Of a stretch of 60,050 nucleotides of DNA, positions 27,489 through 36,694 are shown piece by piece; position 1 is the first letter of the stretch, and every line of letters starts with the position of its first letter. The stretch is from positions 1 through 60,050 of the forward strand of contig JAAYNW010000011.1 of assembly GCA_012520655.1 (NCBI GenBank), written 5' to 3'. Both the position numbers and the translations under genes were made by a program. Below the pieces are notes generated by a model. The model did not search any database, was not told the DNA's origin, and saw nothing but the letters and a program-made list of their open reading frames with translations. This DNA is from Clostridiales bacterium (GTDB taxonomy: Bacteria; Bacillota; Clostridia; Lachnospirales; Lachnospiraceae).

Positions 27489-28901
27489 ATGGAATTATAT
27501 ATTACAGAATTATCAAAATATGTTATAACGTTTTTAATGATATTATATACTTACGAATGCTTTGCAGTATTCAGATATAAGGATGAAGAAGACAGAAGTG
27601 GAATCTATACAAGGCAGAATATCTTGATGCTATTGATTCACTTTTCTTGTTTCATGGTTATTTGCTTTGAAACCGGAGAGATGAGTTATCTGTTTTTCTA
27701 TGCCTTTCAGCAAATTGTTCTATTTGCGACTGCTGTGCTGTTCCATATGATATATCCGAGAGCAAACCGGCTGATAGTAAACAATATGTGTATGCTTTTA
27801 AGCATCGGTTTTGTAATATTAACGAGGGTTTCTTATGAAAAAGCAGTGAAGCAATTTGTAATTGTCTCTTTTTCCATTGCTGTCACTATGCTGATTCCGT
27901 ACTTCGTACACAATCTTAAATTTCTAAAAAGTCTGACATGGGTATACGCACTGGTCGGTATCGGAGCGCTCGCTGCGGTACTTATTCTCGGAACGGCGAC
28001 GAATGGTTCAAAAATATCTTATTCTATCGCAGGAGTGACTTTTCAGCCGTCGGAAATTGTGAAAATTATCTTTGTGTTTTTTGTGGCCAGCGCATTATAT
28101 GAATCAACCTCATTTTTTGAGGTGTTTACGACAGCTGTAGTCGCGGGAATCCATGTTATCATTTTGGTTATTTCCAAAGACTTAGGCAGCGCGCTCATCT
28201 TTTTTATCGTATATGTTTTTATGGTATTTGTAGCGACGAAGAATCCTCTTTATTTACTGGCGGGAGCCACGGGCGGTTCCTGTGCGGCAATTATTGCCTA
28301 TAAGGTGTTCTCTCACGTGCAAGTGCGCGTGCAGGCATGGAGCGATCCGTGGAGCCAGATCGATTCCGCAGGGTATCAGATCACACAGTCGCTGTTTGCT
28401 ATAAGCAGCGGAGGCTGGTTCGGATTAGGTTTGTTTCAGGGGACACCGGAATCTATTCCGTTTGTGGAAGCGGACTTTATTTTCTCGGCAGTTGCGGAAG
28501 AATTGGGTATTTTATTCTCCATGTGCATGATTCTTGTATGTATTAGCTGCTTTATCATGTTTATGAATATTTCGATGAAGCTTTATGACCGTTTTTATCA
28601 GCTTATAGCGTTTGGTTTAGGGGTTACTTATATTTTCCAGGTATTTCTTACTATCGGAGGCGGCAGTAAATTTATCCCCCTTACGGGAGTTACCCTGCCT
28701 CTTATCAGTTATGGAGGCAGTTCTGTCCTGACAACCTTAATCATGTTTACAATTATCGAAGGATTATGTATGATTAGGCAGGATGAAGAAAAGGAAATGC
28801 TGCGGGCGGAGAAAAAGAAACTGAGAAATCTGCAGAAAACGCAGAACCGAAAAAGAATAGAAATGACCTATATTGAGGACTTGGACGACAGTGAAGAATA
28901 A
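27489..28901 (+). CDS. SEDS glycosyltransferase (FtsW/RodA/SpoVE family)
   Basis: 470 residues, about ten membrane helices. Peptidoglycan glycosyltransferase. Family motifs near the C-terminal half: FQPSEIVKI, SKDLGSAL, FIFSAVAEELG and ITLPLISYGGSS-type (TLPLISYGGSSVL). The family's usual catalytic Asp lies in the SKDLGSA loop. Overlaps by 11 bases the class B PBP gene, its normal partner. RodA, FtsW and SpoVE cannot be told apart by eye; the hydrophobic N-terminus is longer than average. Confidence 0.9.
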   Translation: MELYITELSKYVITFLMILYTYECFAVFRYKDEEDRSGIYTRQNILMLLIHFSCFMVICFETGEMSYLFFYAFQQIVLFATAVLFHMIYPRANRLIVNNMCMLLSIGFVILTRVSYEKAVKQFVIVSFSIAVTMLIPYFVHNLKFLKSLTWVYALVGIGALAAVLILGTATNGSKISYSIAGVTFQPSEIVKIIFVFFVASALYESTSFFEVFTTAVVAGIHVIILVISKDLGSALIFFIVYVFMVFVATKNPLYLLAGATGGSCAAIIAYKVFSHVQVRVQAWSDPWSQIDSAGYQITQSLFAISSGGWFGLGLFQGTPESIPFVEADFIFSAVAEELGILFSMCMILVCISCFIMFMNISMKLYDRFYQLIAFGLGVTYIFQVFLTIGGGSKFIPLTGVTLPLISYGGSSVLTTLIMFTIIEGLCMIRQDEEKEMLRAEKKKLRNLQKTQNRKRIEMTYIEDLDDSEE

Positions 28902-30324
28902 AGAACATAAAAGCAGAAGAAAACTGAATACTCAGATTGTGATAGTAACTTGTATGTTTGTCGCTGTCTTTTTAGGAATGATGGGATATATCTGTTATTA
29001 TTCGGTAACGAACAAGCAGGAGCTTATTAATAACAGCTATAATAGCAGACAGAAAATGCTTATAGCTCAAAATATCAGGGGGACCATTTATTCAAAGGAT
29101 AAAGATGTTCTTGCGGAAACGATATCCGACAGCGATGGAAAAGAGAAAAGGGAATATCCCTATGCAAATCTGTTTTCCCATTCGGTAGGTTATTCCACGA
29201 ATGGACGGGCAGGCGTAGAGGCTCTGGCCAATTACTATTTGATTAATTCAAACGCACCACTTTCTGATAAAGTGGTAAATGATGTGTCGGGAGAAAAATA
29301 TCCCGGAGATGATGTATACACTACGCTGGATGTGAAACTTCAGGAAGTGGCTTATAATGCACTGGGCGTATATAAAGGAGCGATTATCGTAACAGAACCT
29401 TCTACCGGGAAAATTCTGGCAATGGTATCCAAACCAGATTTTGACCCGAACCAAATAGATGTGATTTGGGATGACTTGGTATCGGATAAGAATAACAGCA
29501 TTTTGCTTAACCGTACGACACAAGGACTGTATCCTCCCGGTTCTACCTTTAAGATTATTACGGCGTTAGAATATATAAGGGAGAATCCGGACACATACCG
29601 GAATTATACTTTTAATTGTACAGGCAGATTTTCGGACGGTAACGACAGAATCAACTGTTATCATGGGCAGAGTCATGGTAACGAGGACTTTACGCTGTCT
29701 TTTGCTAAGTCATGCAATTCATCCTTTGCCAATATAGGCCTTAAGCTTAATAAAAATAAATTCAGCGAGACATTAAAGGATTTAATGTTCAATGAAGAAT
29801 TGCCTTTGAAAATGAACTATAGCAAAAGCAGGATAACGGTCAATGAAGATTCTGTCAATGCCGATATGATGCAAGTTGCAATCGGGCAGGGAACAACAGG
29901 GATGACGCCCGTCCATCTAAATATGATTACCAGCTCCATCGCAAATGGAGGTACCGTGATGCGACCTTATATGATTGACCGCGTGGAGAATAGTGTCGGG
30001 ACGGTAATCAAACAGTTTGCACCTTCTTCCTATCGCAGACTTATGTCCGAAGAAGAAGCGGAGGTTTTAACCGATTTGATGGAGGGGGTAGTAGAGAAAG
30101 GAACAGCCAGCCGGTTGAAAGGGCTTTCTTATACGGCGGCCGGTAAGACAGGCTCCGCAGAATATAATAATGTAAAGGAGGATTCTCATGCTTGGTTTAC
30201 CGGTTTCGCGCCGGTAGAAAATCCTGAGATATGTGTAACCATCATCATAGAAGGGGTCGGTTCGGGCGGTGATTATGCGGTTCCCATTGCAAAAAGAATA
30301 TTTGATGCTTATTTCGGTATCTGA
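28891..30324 (+). CDS. Class B penicillin-binding protein (transpeptidase)
   Basis: 477 residues from GTG 28891 (GAGGAC upstream); TTG 28873 is the alternative. One N-terminal membrane anchor (about 13-38). Transpeptidase motifs complete: SxxK as STFK (Ser218), SxN as SCN (Ser274), KTG as KTGS (Lys419). The N-terminal dimerisation domain is short relative to PBP2. It overlaps the SEDS gene by 11 bases, forming the usual SEDS-bPBP synthase pair. Confidence 0.92.
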   Translation: MKNKEHKSRRKLNTQIVIVTCMFVAVFLGMMGYICYYSVTNKQELINNSYNSRQKMLIAQNIRGTIYSKDKDVLAETISDSDGKEKREYPYANLFSHSVGYSTNGRAGVEALANYYLINSNAPLSDKVVNDVSGEKYPGDDVYTTLDVKLQEVAYNALGVYKGAIIVTEPSTGKILAMVSKPDFDPNQIDVIWDDLVSDKNNSILLNRTTQGLYPPGSTFKIITALEYIRENPDTYRNYTFNCTGRFSDGNDRINCYHGQSHGNEDFTLSFAKSCNSSFANIGLKLNKNKFSETLKDLMFNEELPLKMNYSKSRITVNEDSVNADMMQVAIGQGTTGMTPVHLNMITSSIANGGTVMRPYMIDRVENSVGTVIKQFAPSSYRRLMSEEEAEVLTDLMEGVVEKGTASRLKGLSYTAAGKTGSAEYNNVKEDSHAWFTGFAPVENPEICVTIIIEGVGSGGDYAVPIAKRIFDAYFGI

Positions 30325-30338
30325 CAGCAACATACGTT

Positions 30339-30368
30339 AAAAAATAGAGACTAATAAATAGCCTCTAT
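30339..30368 (-). terminator. Terminator of the HD-GYP-like gene
   Basis: On the minus strand, stem ATAGAG (30368-30363) / CTCTAT (30349-30344) is followed by a six-T run (30344-30339). The hairpin contains the stop codon of the gene. Confidence 0.62.
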
Positions 30369-31406
30369 CTGTAGCTGAGGTTCTGCTGATAAATCAATGA
30401 GCTCGTCCTGCGAGCGGAGAAGCGGTCTGGATAAAAAGTTATGGTTGATTAAGATCACTTCTGCAATGCGGTCGTCGTTAAGACGGACCTTATTTCCAAC
30501 CTGAGTTGCAGCGATATGGGATAAGATAGGGCGAAGTATAGATTCTTCATAAATAATAAAGCCCGCTTTTTCAAATCCGGCAATAATCTGAAACGGATGG
30601 AAGGCTTGACGGTACATTCTGGAAGAGGTCATTGCTTCATAGGAATCGATGATCGCTATATACTTCGCAAAAAGGTCAATTTTATTGCCGCGCAGCCGCG
30701 AGGGATAACCGGAACCGTCGCAACGTTCGTGATGCATAAGTGTAGCGTTGATAATATGAGGATTCAGGTCGAGATCCTTCAATAAATCGAATCCGGCAAA
30801 AGTATGTGTTTTTATTTGCATAAATTCGAGTTCGGTCAGTTTATCCGGTTTCCATATTAATTCATTTGGGAGTTTCAATTTGCCGATATCATAAAAAAAG
30901 CCGCACTTAATCAGGATATCGGTATCTTCCTCGGAGAGATTGAGCCATTTGGCAAATACCCCGGCAATCAAAGCCGAATTCAAACAATGAGCGTGGGTTA
31001 TATTATCTTCACTAGGAAGCAGATGATAGAGATAGTCTAATAAAAGTTCTCCGTTCGAAGCATAAGGGGTAATTGCATGATAAATATCCATGAGATGTTC
31101 GACTTGAAACGGAATGCCATTCATAACAAAATCTATCATGAGCTCTTTATAATATAGGAGATACTCGCTATAAACAGAATCGAACTTTTTAAAGCCTTCA
31201 CTTAAATGTACTTTTTCGAAATGCGTCGTTGCATAGTCGACAGCCTCTTTAATGACAACGCTCATTACAGAATGGCGGGTAATTTTTTTAATATGACTTT
31301 CCTCCAGGATTGTGCCGGCCGGGACGAGAAGTTCGTTTTTATAATTAATAATATCTTCACCGATTTCCATACCGGGTTTTAAAGCAATACTGGCAATATT
31401 AATCAT
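30351..31406 (-). CDS. HD-GYP-type phosphodiesterase-like protein with altered HD dyad
   Basis: 351 residues, start ATG at 31406-31404 (AAGGGA upstream); the frame is open to 31484 but without a ribosome site. N-terminal region of about 125 residues, then an HD-GYP domain (about 138-320). HD-GYP proteins hydrolyse cyclic di-GMP. HHE plus GYP motif (DGSGYP, 230-235), Lys176 in DIGK, and the later D in AIIDSYEA are kept, but the HD dyad reads YD (Tyr172-Asp173) instead of HD, removing a metal ligand. Its own sigma-A promoter is at 31457-31484. It may be an inactive sensor of c-di-GMP or a variant enzyme. Confidence 0.85.
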   Translation of the reverse strand: MINIASIALKPGMEIGEDIINYKNELLVPAGTILEESHIKKITRHSVMSVVIKEAVDYATTHFEKVHLSEGFKKFDSVYSEYLLYYKELMIDFVMNGIPFQVEHLMDIYHAITPYASNGELLLDYLYHLLPSEDNITHAHCLNSALIAGVFAKWLNLSEEDTDILIKCGFFYDIGKLKLPNELIWKPDKLTELEFMQIKTHTFAGFDLLKDLDLNPHIINATLMHHERCDGSGYPSRLRGNKIDLFAKYIAIIDSYEAMTSSRMYRQAFHPFQIIAGFEKAGFIIYEESILRPILSHIAATQVGNKVRLNDDRIAEVILINHNFLSRPLLRSQDELIDLSAEPQLQIEAIY

Positions 31407-31456
31407 AAGTGAATCCCTTCTTTTTTGTGAGGCAATACGTTTTTCTTGTAACTTAA

Positions 31457-31484
31457 AGTATAATTTATCGCTAAAGAATGTCAA
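31457..31484 (-). promoter_or_regulatory. Promoter of the HD-GYP-like gene
   Basis: On the minus strand: TTGACA (31484-31479), 16-bp spacer, TATACT (31462-31457). About 50 bases upstream of the chosen start. Confidence 0.75.
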
Positions 31485-31559
31485 TGTTTTTTTATATAAA
31501 GTATGCTATAATACATGGATAAAGTTTTATATGTAAAAAGCGGACGGATAGGTGGATAA

Positions 31560-31862
31560 ATGAAGTTTTATAAAAATCTCTATGTTGGCGAAACTATAAA
31601 AAATCCAAATAAAGTGAAGTGGAAGCTGCGCCTTAACGCGGTGCCGCCTAATGTGTATGTCATTGCTCTTGCCAAGGGAAGAGACCAGCTGGAGATATAT
31701 CATTGCGGCTTTTTGCGGCAGAAATATTATAAAAAGTATTCGCCTTACATTATAGGAATCAGTAGAGGTTATGAAGAAGCGGTGGATATGGTAGTAAAGA
31801 TAACGCAGGAGGCGCTGGATAAAAACGGAAGTCCGGACATTAAGAAATTCTTATTTTCCTAA
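31560..31862 (+). CDS. Small conserved-looking protein of unknown function
   Basis: 100 residues, basic, with a well-placed ribosome site (GGTGG) and a TATAAT hexamer at 31507-31512 upstream. The middle (NVYVIALAKGRDQLEIYHCGFL) looks like a small folded domain; no membrane segment. I do not recognise the family. It precedes the DUF2953 and GerW sporulation genes with 20-base spacing, so may belong to their operon. Confidence 0.68.
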   Translation: MKFYKNLYVGETIKNPNKVKWKLRLNAVPPNVYVIALAKGRDQLEIYHCGFLRQKYYKKYSPYIIGISRGYEEAVDMVVKITQEALDKNGSPDIKKFLFS

Positions 31863-31882
31863 AAAATGATTACGAGGTATAT

Positions 31883-32863
31883 ATGCTGCACATATTATTG
31901 CTGATATTGAAAATAATAGGAGTGACTCTGGCAATTATTCTGGGAGTATTGCTTCTTACAATTTGTTTGGTGCTATTTGTTCCTGTCAGATACCGTATCC
32001 AAGCGGACGGTAGGCTGGGAGGAGATGAGCCGTTCCATGTGAAAATAAGAATTTCATGGCTGCTTCATATTATAAATGTTTTATTTTCTTATCCGAATGA
32101 GGCCGGCATCCGATTGCGGATATTATTGTTTACTGTTTTCGATTCTTCCAAGCCGAGAAAAACGAAGGCGGAAAACAACTCAAAAAAGAAATCTCAAAAG
32201 AAATTTCACAAGGAAACGGAAAAGAAGTATATAGAACCTCCCAAAGCTCAGAGTGAAGATATCTGGACAGAAAATAACCGATTAGAAGCAATGTCCGAAG
32301 AAGTAATTCCCGAAGAAGTAATGCCCCCAAAAGATAGGGAGGAAAAGAAAGAGGAGGAGACGCTGAAAGAAGGATTGTGGGAGAAACTACGAGCTTTCTT
32401 TTTAAAGATAAAAATCTTTTTTCAGAAACTTTTGAATATAATAAAAAATATTGAGTACACAATAGTAGCTATGTATGATAAAATAAAAAAGATTATTGAA
32501 AACATAGGTTACTATACGGAGGTACTACAAGGAGAAGTATTTAAAGAAGCCTTTGGTGTTTCAAAAAAGAAGCTCCTTCGAATTATAAAAAATGTTCGTC
32601 CGAGAAAATGCGACATTCGTCTGACAATAGGTACCGGAGACCCGGCGAGTACGGGACAGATACTTGCTATTTACGGAATGATATATCCTTTCATAGGAAA
32701 TAATGTTATTATACAGGCAGATTTTGAAAACAAGATTGCAGAAGGCAGTTTAGATATAAAAGGTAAGATTAGCTTTATTATTCTTTTTATGACGGCCTTT
32801 CAAATATACAGAAATAAAAATATAAGACATTTATTAAAGTTGTTAAAAAGGGAGGAATCTTAG
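31883..32863 (+). CDS. DUF2953 protein (YtfI-like)
   Basis: 326 residues. N-terminal membrane helix (about 3-34), a short globular part (VPVRYRIQADGRLGG), a long Lys/Glu-rich linker (about 90-165), another helical segment and a C-terminal conserved part (IRLTIGTGDPASTGQILAIYG). The layout and its position directly before GerW/YtfJ match the YtfI-YtfJ pair of spore formers. The stop codon is immediately followed by the next ATG. The low-complexity linker is longer than in Bacillus YtfI. Confidence 0.78.
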   Translation: MLHILLLILKIIGVTLAIILGVLLLTICLVLFVPVRYRIQADGRLGGDEPFHVKIRISWLLHIINVLFSYPNEAGIRLRILLFTVFDSSKPRKTKAENNSKKKSQKKFHKETEKKYIEPPKAQSEDIWTENNRLEAMSEEVIPEEVMPPKDREEKKEEETLKEGLWEKLRAFFLKIKIFFQKLLNIIKNIEYTIVAMYDKIKKIIENIGYYTEVLQGEVFKEAFGVSKKKLLRIIKNVRPRKCDIRLTIGTGDPASTGQILAIYGMIYPFIGNNVIIQADFENKIAEGSLDIKGKISFIILFMTAFQIYRNKNIRHLLKLLKREES

Positions 32864-33262
32864 ATGGCAGAGAATAATTTTTCAGGAGTAATAGAATCCT
32901 TAATGAAAGGTATCGACACCGTGCTCACGACAAAAACGGTAGTCGGTGAGGCGACACAGGTTGGGGATACCATTATACTTCCTCTTGTGGATGTGACTTT
33001 CGGTGTGGGAGCAGGAGCTAATTCGGCGGATAAGAAGAGCGGAGGAGCCGGCGGATTTACCGGTAAGATGACACCCAGTGCCGTGCTGGTTATAAAGAAC
33101 GGAACCACAAAATTGGTAAATATTAAGAATCAGGATACGGTTACGAAAATCCTCGATATGATTCCTGACATCGTTGATAAGTTCACGACGTCATCGGATA
33201 AGGAAGGGATGATTGACGATGATGATGCGGTAGATATTGCATTTCCCGAAGGAACGGAGTAA
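32864..33262 (+). CDS. ytfJ: GerW/YtfJ family sporulation protein
   Basis: 132 residues. Conserved blocks TVVGEATQVGDTIILPLVDVTFGVGAG and a Gly/Ser loop before GKMTPSAVLVI are those of GerW (YtfJ), a forespore protein needed for proper spore germination in Bacillus. Starts directly after the DUF2953 stop (TAGATG). Indicates a spore-forming host. Confidence 0.9.
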   Translation: MAENNFSGVIESLMKGIDTVLTTKTVVGEATQVGDTIILPLVDVTFGVGAGANSADKKSGGAGGFTGKMTPSAVLVIKNGTTKLVNIKNQDTVTKILDMIPDIVDKFTTSSDKEGMIDDDDAVDIAFPEGTE

Positions 33263-33323
33263 TGGTATCTATTGCAGGCAAATTGCATAAGATATAGTAA
33301 GAGGCATAAGCGGAGATGGGTGC

Positions 33324-33464
33324 ATGAAAAAAATGATTGGTTTTATCGCTTTTTGGATTGCGGTAGGCATGTTACTTATGCTTTTTTTTACCAGTAGATT
33401 TCTCGGTTTGATTATATGCGCACTGTTGCTACTGATAGGGTATAATTTTTATTATTGCGATTGA
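33324..33464 (+). CDS. Small hydrophobic membrane peptide (46 residues)
   Basis: Short frame with ATG 33324 after GGAGATGGGTGC. The peptide begins MKKMIGFIAFWIAVGM and consists of two hydrophobic stretches (about 5-22 and 26-40) split by TSR, with a C-terminal CD. No known family. It sits between the GerW gene and the coiled-coil/J-like gene on the same strand with 49-62 base gaps. Confidence 0.6.
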   Translation: MKKMIGFIAFWIAVGMLLMLFFTSRFLGLIICALLLLIGYNFYYCD

Positions 33465-33512
33465 TAAAATGCAAACACAGCACTATATACTTAATATGAT
33501 GAGGGTAGAAAA

Positions 33513-34082
33513 ATGGGTTTTGATGAGGAGAGGGACCTAGATTTCGATTTGGAGGATATACTGAAAAACGGTTCCGATGAAGAGTTAAATGAGCTGAAAA
33601 TTTGGCTTTTTAAAGAAAATGTCAGGATGGAAAATCTCAGAAGAGAAATAGCCGAGCTTCAGGATAAATTTGAAAAAGAGAAAGAGCAGTTTTACAATGA
33701 GATGCGTACGCTCAGTCATTCCATGGAAATCGACAGAAAACGTCTTTTGCAGGAAAATGCTTTTTTTGATCAGAAGATGAAAATCCTACAAAGAGGTTTT
33801 GAGGAGCTCGACGAAGACCGTCGTAAATTCCAGAAGGAAAAGGACAAGTTCGAAGCTCAGAAAGAAGTATTCGGGGGCGGAACTTCATTTTTGGGTCGTA
33901 CTGAGTTGGCGGACATGCTGTTTAGAGGCGTTAACAGTCACCTCGCGCTTAAGAAGAGATACAAAGATTTGATAAAGATGTTTCATCCCGATAATGTGGC
34001 GGGCGATCATGAGATGGTTCAGATTATTAACCGGGAATATGAGGAATTGCGAAGAGCCTATGACATAGGAAAGCAGGCTTAA
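33513..34082 (+). CDS. Coiled-coil protein with C-terminal J-like (HPD) segment
   Basis: 189 residues. Residues about 25-120 are a charged coiled coil (EIAELQDKFEKEKEQF). After a GGG linker, residues about 130-185 look like helices II-III of a J domain: ALKKRYKDLIKMFHPDN with HPD at 158-160, then INREYEELRRAYD. A full helix I is not obvious. A DnaK cochaperone or adaptor is inferred. It is followed by a terminator. Not a standard DnaJ: no G/F or zinc-finger region. Confidence 0.72.
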   Translation: MGFDEERDLDFDLEDILKNGSDEELNELKIWLFKENVRMENLRREIAELQDKFEKEKEQFYNEMRTLSHSMEIDRKRLLQENAFFDQKMKILQRGFEELDEDRRKFQKEKDKFEAQKEVFGGGTSFLGRTELADMLFRGVNSHLALKKRYKDLIKMFHPDNVAGDHEMVQIINREYEELRRAYDIGKQA

Positions 34083-34138
34083 TGAAGGATAAGGGTGGAG
34101 AGAATGAACAGAAACGGAAAATAGAAGATTAGTGCATT

Positions 34139-34167
34139 AAAAAAACAGCTTAGTAAGCTGTTTTTTA
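34139..34167 (+). terminator. Terminator after the J-like gene
   Basis: Stem AAACAGCTT (34143-34151) / AAGCTGTTT (34155-34163), 3-base loop, preceded by A-run and followed by T-run. Confidence 0.85.
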
Positions 34168-34210
34168 AAACAACACTCTTCATAAAGTTTTATAAAGGTC
34201 GTTCGACAAA

Positions 34211-34396
34211 TTATGCTCTTTCAACTCTTCCGGATTTCAAGCAACTTGTACAAACATGCATTTTTTTGGAGACTCCATTCACATTGCATTTTACGTTCTT
34301 TACATTAGAATTCCAGATTCTGTTAGATTTTCTATGAGAATGGCTTACATTATTACCAAAATGAGCGCCTTTACTGCAGATATCACATTTAGCCAT
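34211..34396 (-). CDS. rpmB: 50S ribosomal protein L28
   Basis: 61 residues from ATG at 34396-34394, preceded by a strong AGGAGGTGCG site; the longer frame upstream is not needed. Two CxxC pairs (CDIC at the N-terminus, CTSC near the C-terminus) make this the zinc-binding C+ form. Divergent from the Asp23-like gene, as in Bacillus rpmB/yloU. Confidence 0.95.
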   Translation of the reverse strand: MAKCDICSKGAHFGNNVSHSHRKSNRIWNSNVKNVKCNVNGVSKKMHVCTSCLKSGRVERA

Positions 34397-34435
34397 CTTT
34401 TCGCACCTCCTCGAATTTATACTCACAACATTTGT

Positions 34436-34464
34436 ATAATATCAGAAAATACTATGGAATGCAA
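34436..34464 (-). promoter_or_regulatory. rpmB promoter
   Basis: On the minus strand TTGCAT (34464-34459), 17-bp spacer, TATTAT (34441-34436), about 40 bases before rpmB. Confidence 0.72.
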
Positions 34465-34558
34465 GCCCAAATTTTTTATTATTGGTGGTTTCTTTTTTGA
34501 TAAAGAGCGGTTATAATACATTATATATGTCTATGATTAAAATATAAGGAGGTATGTT

Positions 34559-34918
34559 ATGAAAGCTTCTTCTATGGATACCCATATGGGAAATATTACT
34601 ATTGATAACGAAGTAATCGCTCAGTATGCCGGCTCTGTTGCAATGGAGTGTTTTGGCATCGTAGGGATGGCGAGTGTTAATATGAAAGACGGTCTCGTGA
34701 AACTTTTAAAAATGGATAGTATGACCAGAGGCATTAAAATAACGCTTGATAATAACAAATTGATACTTGATTTTCACGTAATTGTTTCTTATGGAGTAAG
34801 TATATTAGCCGTTGCAGATAACCTGCTAAGTAATGTAAAATATAAAGTGGAAGAATTTACCGGTATTGAAATTGAGAAAATCAACATCTTTGTAGAAGGT
34901 GTAAGAGTAATTGATTAA
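34559..34918 (+). CDS. Asp23/Gls24 (YloU-like) family protein
   Basis: 119 residues. Asp23 family pattern: GNITIDNEVIAQYAGSVAMECFGIVGMAS at the N-terminus and VDNLLSNVKYKVEEFTGIEIEKINIFVEGV near the end. Members are envelope-associated or stress proteins; in this neighbourhood (before the FakA/YloV-like gene) it is the YloU paralogue. ATG 34559 follows AAGGAGGTATGTT. A TATAAT box at 34512-34517 is present, but I see no good -35. Confidence 0.88.
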   Translation: MKASSMDTHMGNITIDNEVIAQYAGSVAMECFGIVGMASVNMKDGLVKLLKMDSMTRGIKITLDNNKLILDFHVIVSYGVSILAVADNLLSNVKYKVEEFTGIEIEKINIFVEGVRVID

Positions 34919-34951
34919 TGAGTAGAAAACACTCATAAGGAGGACTTTGTT

Positions 34952-36613
34952 GTGGCAAATACAATCGACGCCAAGATGCTTTCTAAGATGTTCTTGGCTG
35001 GTGCAAAAAATTTGGAAGCAAAAAAAGAATGGATTAACGATCTGAATGTATTTCCGGTGCCGGACGGCGATACCGGAACGAACATGACCTTAACCATTAT
35101 GTCTGCGGCAAAAGAAGTATCATTCATGGAGACCCCGGATATGGCTTCACTTTGCAAGGCAATTTCATCAGGCTCTCTACGGGGAGCGAGAGGTAATTCA
35201 GGTGTTATTCTTTCCCAGTTGTTTCGAGGATTTACTAAAGTTGTAAAAGAATATGAAGAATTAGATGCGAATATTATTGCAGATGCTTTTGATAAAGCGG
35301 TAGAAACCGCATATAAAGCGGTTATGAAACCAAAGGAAGGGACGATTCTTACCGTTGCCAAGGGAGGAGCGCAGAAAGCGCGAGAACTTGCGGATAACGG
35401 AGAGGATGATTTGGAGATTTTCTTCGGAGAGATTATCCAATATGCCGATGAAGTCCTAAGCAAGACGCCTGATATGCTGCCGGTCTTAAAACAGGCAGGT
35501 GTGGTCGATTCCGGAGGACAGGGACTTATGCAAGTGCTGAAAGGTGCTTACGATGCTTTTCTCGGAAAGGAAATCGACCTTACCATACCGGATGCCGCAC
35601 CGACCGCCTCAACAGGAATGAAGTTGAACATGGATGCACAGGCGCAGGTAGATATTAAATTCGGTTATTGTACGGAATTCATTATTATGCTCAGCAAAAA
35701 TTTCAATATTAAGCAGGAGATGGATTTTAAAGAGTATTTGGAATCTATCGGCGATTCTATCGTAGTAGTTGCGGATGATAGCGTGGTAAAGGTACATGTA
35801 CATACCAATGATCCCGGGCTCGCGATTCAGAAAGCTTTAAAATACGGCGCCCTGTCCAATTTGAAAATAGATAATATGAGATTGGAGCATCAGGAAAAGC
35901 TGTTCAAGATGTCGGAGAAGAATCAGGAACCGGCAGTATCAGAAATGCCGAAGAAAGAGGTTGGGTTTATTGCTGTTTCCGTTGGTGAAGGAATCAATGA
36001 GATATTTACCGGATTAGGGGTAGATTATATCATTGAAGGCGGACAAACGATGAATCCCAGTACTGAAGATATGCTCAATGCAATCGACAAGGTAAATGCG
36101 GATACTATATATATTCTCCCCAATAACAAGAACATTATTTTGGCGGCAGAACAGGCGGTTCATATGGCGGAAGGCAAGAAAATAGTGGTTATTCCGACAA
36201 AAACTGTGCCGCAGGGGATTACAGCTGTGATTAACTATGTGCCGGATCTTTCCGTAGAGGAAAATACGGAGACGATGATTGAAGAAATCAAAGCGGTCAG
36301 CACAGGACAGGTAACATATGCGGTTCGAGATACGGTAATCGATGGTAAAGAGATTAAAGCCGGCGATTACATGGGAATCGGCGACAACGGTATTTTATCC
36401 AACGGTACCGATATGATGGAGATTACTTTTAAAATGATAGAAGATATGATGGAAGACGATAAAGAGCTCATCAGCATCTATTACGGTAAAGAGATTTCCG
36501 AAGAAACTGCGGAGGAATTAAAGAATATGGTGGAGGCTCGGTATCCGAAATGTGACGTGGAATTGCAGTATGGCGGGCAGCCTATTTATTATTATATCGT
36601 TTCGGCAGAGTAA
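34952..36613 (+). CDS. fakA: DAK2-domain fatty acid kinase (FakA/YloV-like)
   Basis: 553 residues from GTG 34952 (AAGGAGGACTTTGTT). N-terminal Dak2 ATP-binding domain (about 1-200) with PVPDGDTGTNM and GARGNSGVILSQ motifs; a middle domain and a C-terminal DegV-like EDD-related part. FakA phosphorylates fatty acids held by a DegV/FakB protein. A DegV gene is present downstream of recG (38840), so both kinase parts are encoded nearby. Follows yloU-like as in Bacillus. Confidence 0.88.
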   Translation: MANTIDAKMLSKMFLAGAKNLEAKKEWINDLNVFPVPDGDTGTNMTLTIMSAAKEVSFMETPDMASLCKAISSGSLRGARGNSGVILSQLFRGFTKVVKEYEELDANIIADAFDKAVETAYKAVMKPKEGTILTVAKGGAQKARELADNGEDDLEIFFGEIIQYADEVLSKTPDMLPVLKQAGVVDSGGQGLMQVLKGAYDAFLGKEIDLTIPDAAPTASTGMKLNMDAQAQVDIKFGYCTEFIIMLSKNFNIKQEMDFKEYLESIGDSIVVVADDSVVKVHVHTNDPGLAIQKALKYGALSNLKIDNMRLEHQEKLFKMSEKNQEPAVSEMPKKEVGFIAVSVGEGINEIFTGLGVDYIIEGGQTMNPSTEDMLNAIDKVNADTIYILPNNKNIILAAEQAVHMAEGKKIVVIPTKTVPQGITAVINYVPDLSVEENTETMIEEIKAVSTGQVTYAVRDTVIDGKEIKAGDYMGIGDNGILSNGTDMMEITFKMIEDMMEDDKELISIYYGKEISEETAEELKNMVEARYPKCDVELQYGGQPIYYYIVSAE

Positions 36614-36647
36614 ATTCAAAATATAAACTATTAAAAGTAATAGAAAG

Positions 36648-36678
36648 AAAAAGGACGGATATATGCCGTCCTTTTTTA
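36648..36678 (+). terminator. Terminator between fakA and recG
   Basis: Perfect 11-bp stem AAAAAGGACGG (36648-36658) / CCGTCCTTTTT (36666-36676), 7-base loop, T run. Confidence 0.88.
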
Positions 36679-36694
36679 GACAGATGGTAGGATT

